From contig NZ_FUZC01000005.1 in assembly GCF_900168115.1 (NCBI RefSeq), positions 1 through 64,000 on the forward strand: 64,000 nt of DNA. The letters are read 5' to 3'. The number at the start of each line of letters is the position of its first letter. The stretch's first letter is position 1. The position numbers were made by a program, and so were the translations under genes. The notes beneath the pieces were generated by a model that searched no databases, had not been told where the DNA came from, and worked only from the letters and a program-made list of their open reading frames with translations. Origin of the DNA: Salegentibacter salinarum (GTDB lineage Bacteria > Bacteroidota > Bacteroidia > Flavobacteriales > Flavobacteriaceae). This document shows, in pieces, positions 63,060 through 64,000 of the stretch.

Positions 63060-63092
63060 AAACCCCGGCAGGCTTGATCTGCTGGGGTTTTA
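63060..63092 (+). terminator. terminator after the broken lipoprotein gene
   Basis: AAACCCCGGCAG (63060-63071) pairs with CTGCTGGGGTTTT (63079-63091) with one G-T pair. It would stop transcripts from both sides. Confidence 0.8.
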
Positions 63093-63200
63093 CATTCTTT
63101 TAGTTGAACATAATCTTCAATTCCTTTTAGAGCTCAGTTAATGTAAGCTGCATAATTATTAACTAGACCCTGAAAAGGCTTCCAATCAATTCTATAAAAA

Positions 63201-64000
63201 CTATTGCATTAAATATTCTTTCAATTCAGAGTAATCTGAAATTTCAATGGATTTTTTCTCTTTATTCATCGCTTCTTTAATTGAAGCTGGAATTCCCACT
63301 TTCTCCTCAATCACATCTTCTACCGTTTTCAGAAATTTTACCGGATGTGCTGTTTCCAAAAATGTGCCGTAATAATCATTATTTTCGATTAAAAATTGCT
63401 GAAGTCCAAGATAACCAACTGCCCCATGAGGGTCCATTACATAATTATATTTGTCCTTTACCTCCTTTATGGCTTTTCTGGTTTCTACATCAGAAAAACT
63501 ATAAGAAGAAAGCTGCTGTGACAACGGGTTAAATTCGCCCTTGAATAATTCGAGAATTCTTACAAAATTACTGGGATTTCCAACATCCATTGCGTTAGAA
63601 ATAGTCTGTACGCTAGGTTTCGGACTATATTCCTGCGATTGTAAATAGCGAGTTACCACATTATTTTCGTTATTTGAAGCGATAAAATGGTCTATTGGAA
63701 GTCCCATTTTTTTGGCCAACATCCCCGCACAAATATTCCCAAAATTACCGCTTGGAACTGAAAAAGCCAGTTTTTGCTGTTTTCCAGCTAATTGTTTATA
63801 CGCAAAAAAGTAATAAAACATTTGCGGTAACCAACGCGCTACATTGATAGAATTGGCTGAAGTTAATTGGCGTTTGTCGCTGATATCCTCATCAGAAAAA
63901 GCTTTTTTCACCATATCCTGGCAATCGTCAAAATTCCCATTGACTTCCAAAGCTGTAATATTTTGACCAAGGGTGGTTAGCTGTTTTTCCTGAATTTCAC
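63201..64000 (-). CDS. thrC: threonine synthase, C-terminal part (runs off the window)
   Basis: This PLP enzyme converts O-phosphohomoserine to threonine. The frame stays open to the window edge, so the N-terminus with the PLP lysine is missing. Visible parts include EIQEKQLTTLGQN, ITALEVNGNFDDCQDMV, the PLP-phosphate loop SVPSGNFGNICAGMLAKKMGLP, and the C-terminal block MDPHGAVGYLGLQ. It is the yeast and bacterial long-type ThrC. The apparent start at 63950 is a TTG within the conserved region and is not the true start. Confidence 0.95.
   Translation of the reverse strand, partial: EIQEKQLTTLGQNITALEVNGNFDDCQDMVKKAFSDEDISDKRQLTSANSINVARWLPQMFYYFFAYKQLAGKQQKLAFSVPSGNFGNICAGMLAKKMGLPIDHFIASNNENNVVTRYLQSQEYSPKPSVQTISNAMDVGNPSNFVRILELFKGEFNPLSQQLSSYSFSDVETRKAIKEVKDKYNYVMDPHGAVGYLGLQQFLIENNDYYGTFLETAHPVKFLKTVEDVIEEKVGIPASIKEAMNKEKKSIEISDYSELKEYLMQ

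Noticed and set aside
63948-63950. TTG at 63950 as start of a short thrC
   Set aside because: The frame continues to the window edge with conserved ThrC sequence upstream, so the gene is cut by the window, not shortened.
1-64000. Mobile elements, prophage or CRISPR array
   Set aside because: No transposase, integrase, phage structural gene or regularly spaced repeat was found.

Overview
The window is chromosomal DNA from a member of the Bacteroidota, most likely a marine Flavobacteriaceae of the Gramella/Salegentibacter/Zunongwangia type. This is inferred from several features: AT-rich sequence; start codons preceded by A-rich stretches rather than Shine-Dalgarno boxes; several matches to the Bacteroidota -7 promoter box TAnnTTTG; flavobacterial families (DUF5683, WbqC, M61 and S10 peptidases, DciA next to RecF); and a gene order parA-parB-DUF5683-dapB-lepB-wbqC that resembles other flavobacteria. 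I see no phage, transposase, integrase or CRISPR array. Almost everything looks like resident core or accessory genome.

Layout. 1-2.8 kb: tRNA-Pro(UGG), a PQQ-type sugar dehydrogenase lipoprotein, uridine kinase and an FtsB/DivIC-like division protein. 2.8-7.2 kb: both methylmalonyl-CoA mutase subunits and a 2,4-dienoyl-CoA-reductase-like SDR, an acyl-CoA catabolic operon. 7.4-10.2 kb: a large M16 zinc protease. 10.4-15.7 kb: chromosome partitioning (parA, parB), a DUF5683 protein, dapB, a long signal peptidase I and a WbqC protein. 15.7-21.9 kb (minus): one compact operon of a TPR protein, ribH, a small membrane protein, mutL, two rhomboid proteases and an EEP-family phosphodiesterase. 22-24.4 kb: recF, a small lipoprotein, dciA and a pseudouridine synthase. 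24.4-31.4 kb: a D-aminoacylase-like amidohydrolase, a HipA-like kinase paired with DUF3037, WrbA, an unrecognised voltage-sensor-like membrane protein and gamma-glutamyltransferase.

31.5-38.6 kb (minus) is a light-sensing operon: a CheB/CheR/PAS/histidine-kinase fusion, a bacteriophytochrome kinase, a single-domain response regulator, and a heme oxygenase that would make the biliverdin chromophore. 38.9-42 kb is an Mla/MCE lipid-transport operon plus an unknown 166-residue protein. 43-49.4 kb is a stress-type cluster: a Crp/Fnr regulator with a degenerate receiver domain, three tandem two-domain universal stress proteins, an ATP-cone protein fused to a PD-(D/E)XK nuclease domain, and a metallo-beta-lactamase/beta-CASP nuclease. 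49.9-52.7 kb is proC-proB-proA. 53-62.6 kb holds an M61 peptidase lipoprotein, a CPA2/Kef antiporter, a SulP transporter carrying a carbonic-anhydrase-like domain that has lost zinc ligands, an ABC1/UbiB-type kinase and an S10 carboxypeptidase. A small lipoprotein gene at 62.7-63.05 kb is broken by two single-base frameshifts. The window ends inside thrC.

The best candidates for something not yet described are the Crp/Usp/ATP-cone-nuclease/beta-CASP cluster, the HipA-like/DUF3037 pair, the voltage-sensor-like fusion protein at 28.0 kb, and a palindromic intergenic repeat found in two copies. Functions are read from sequence only. No database search was possible.
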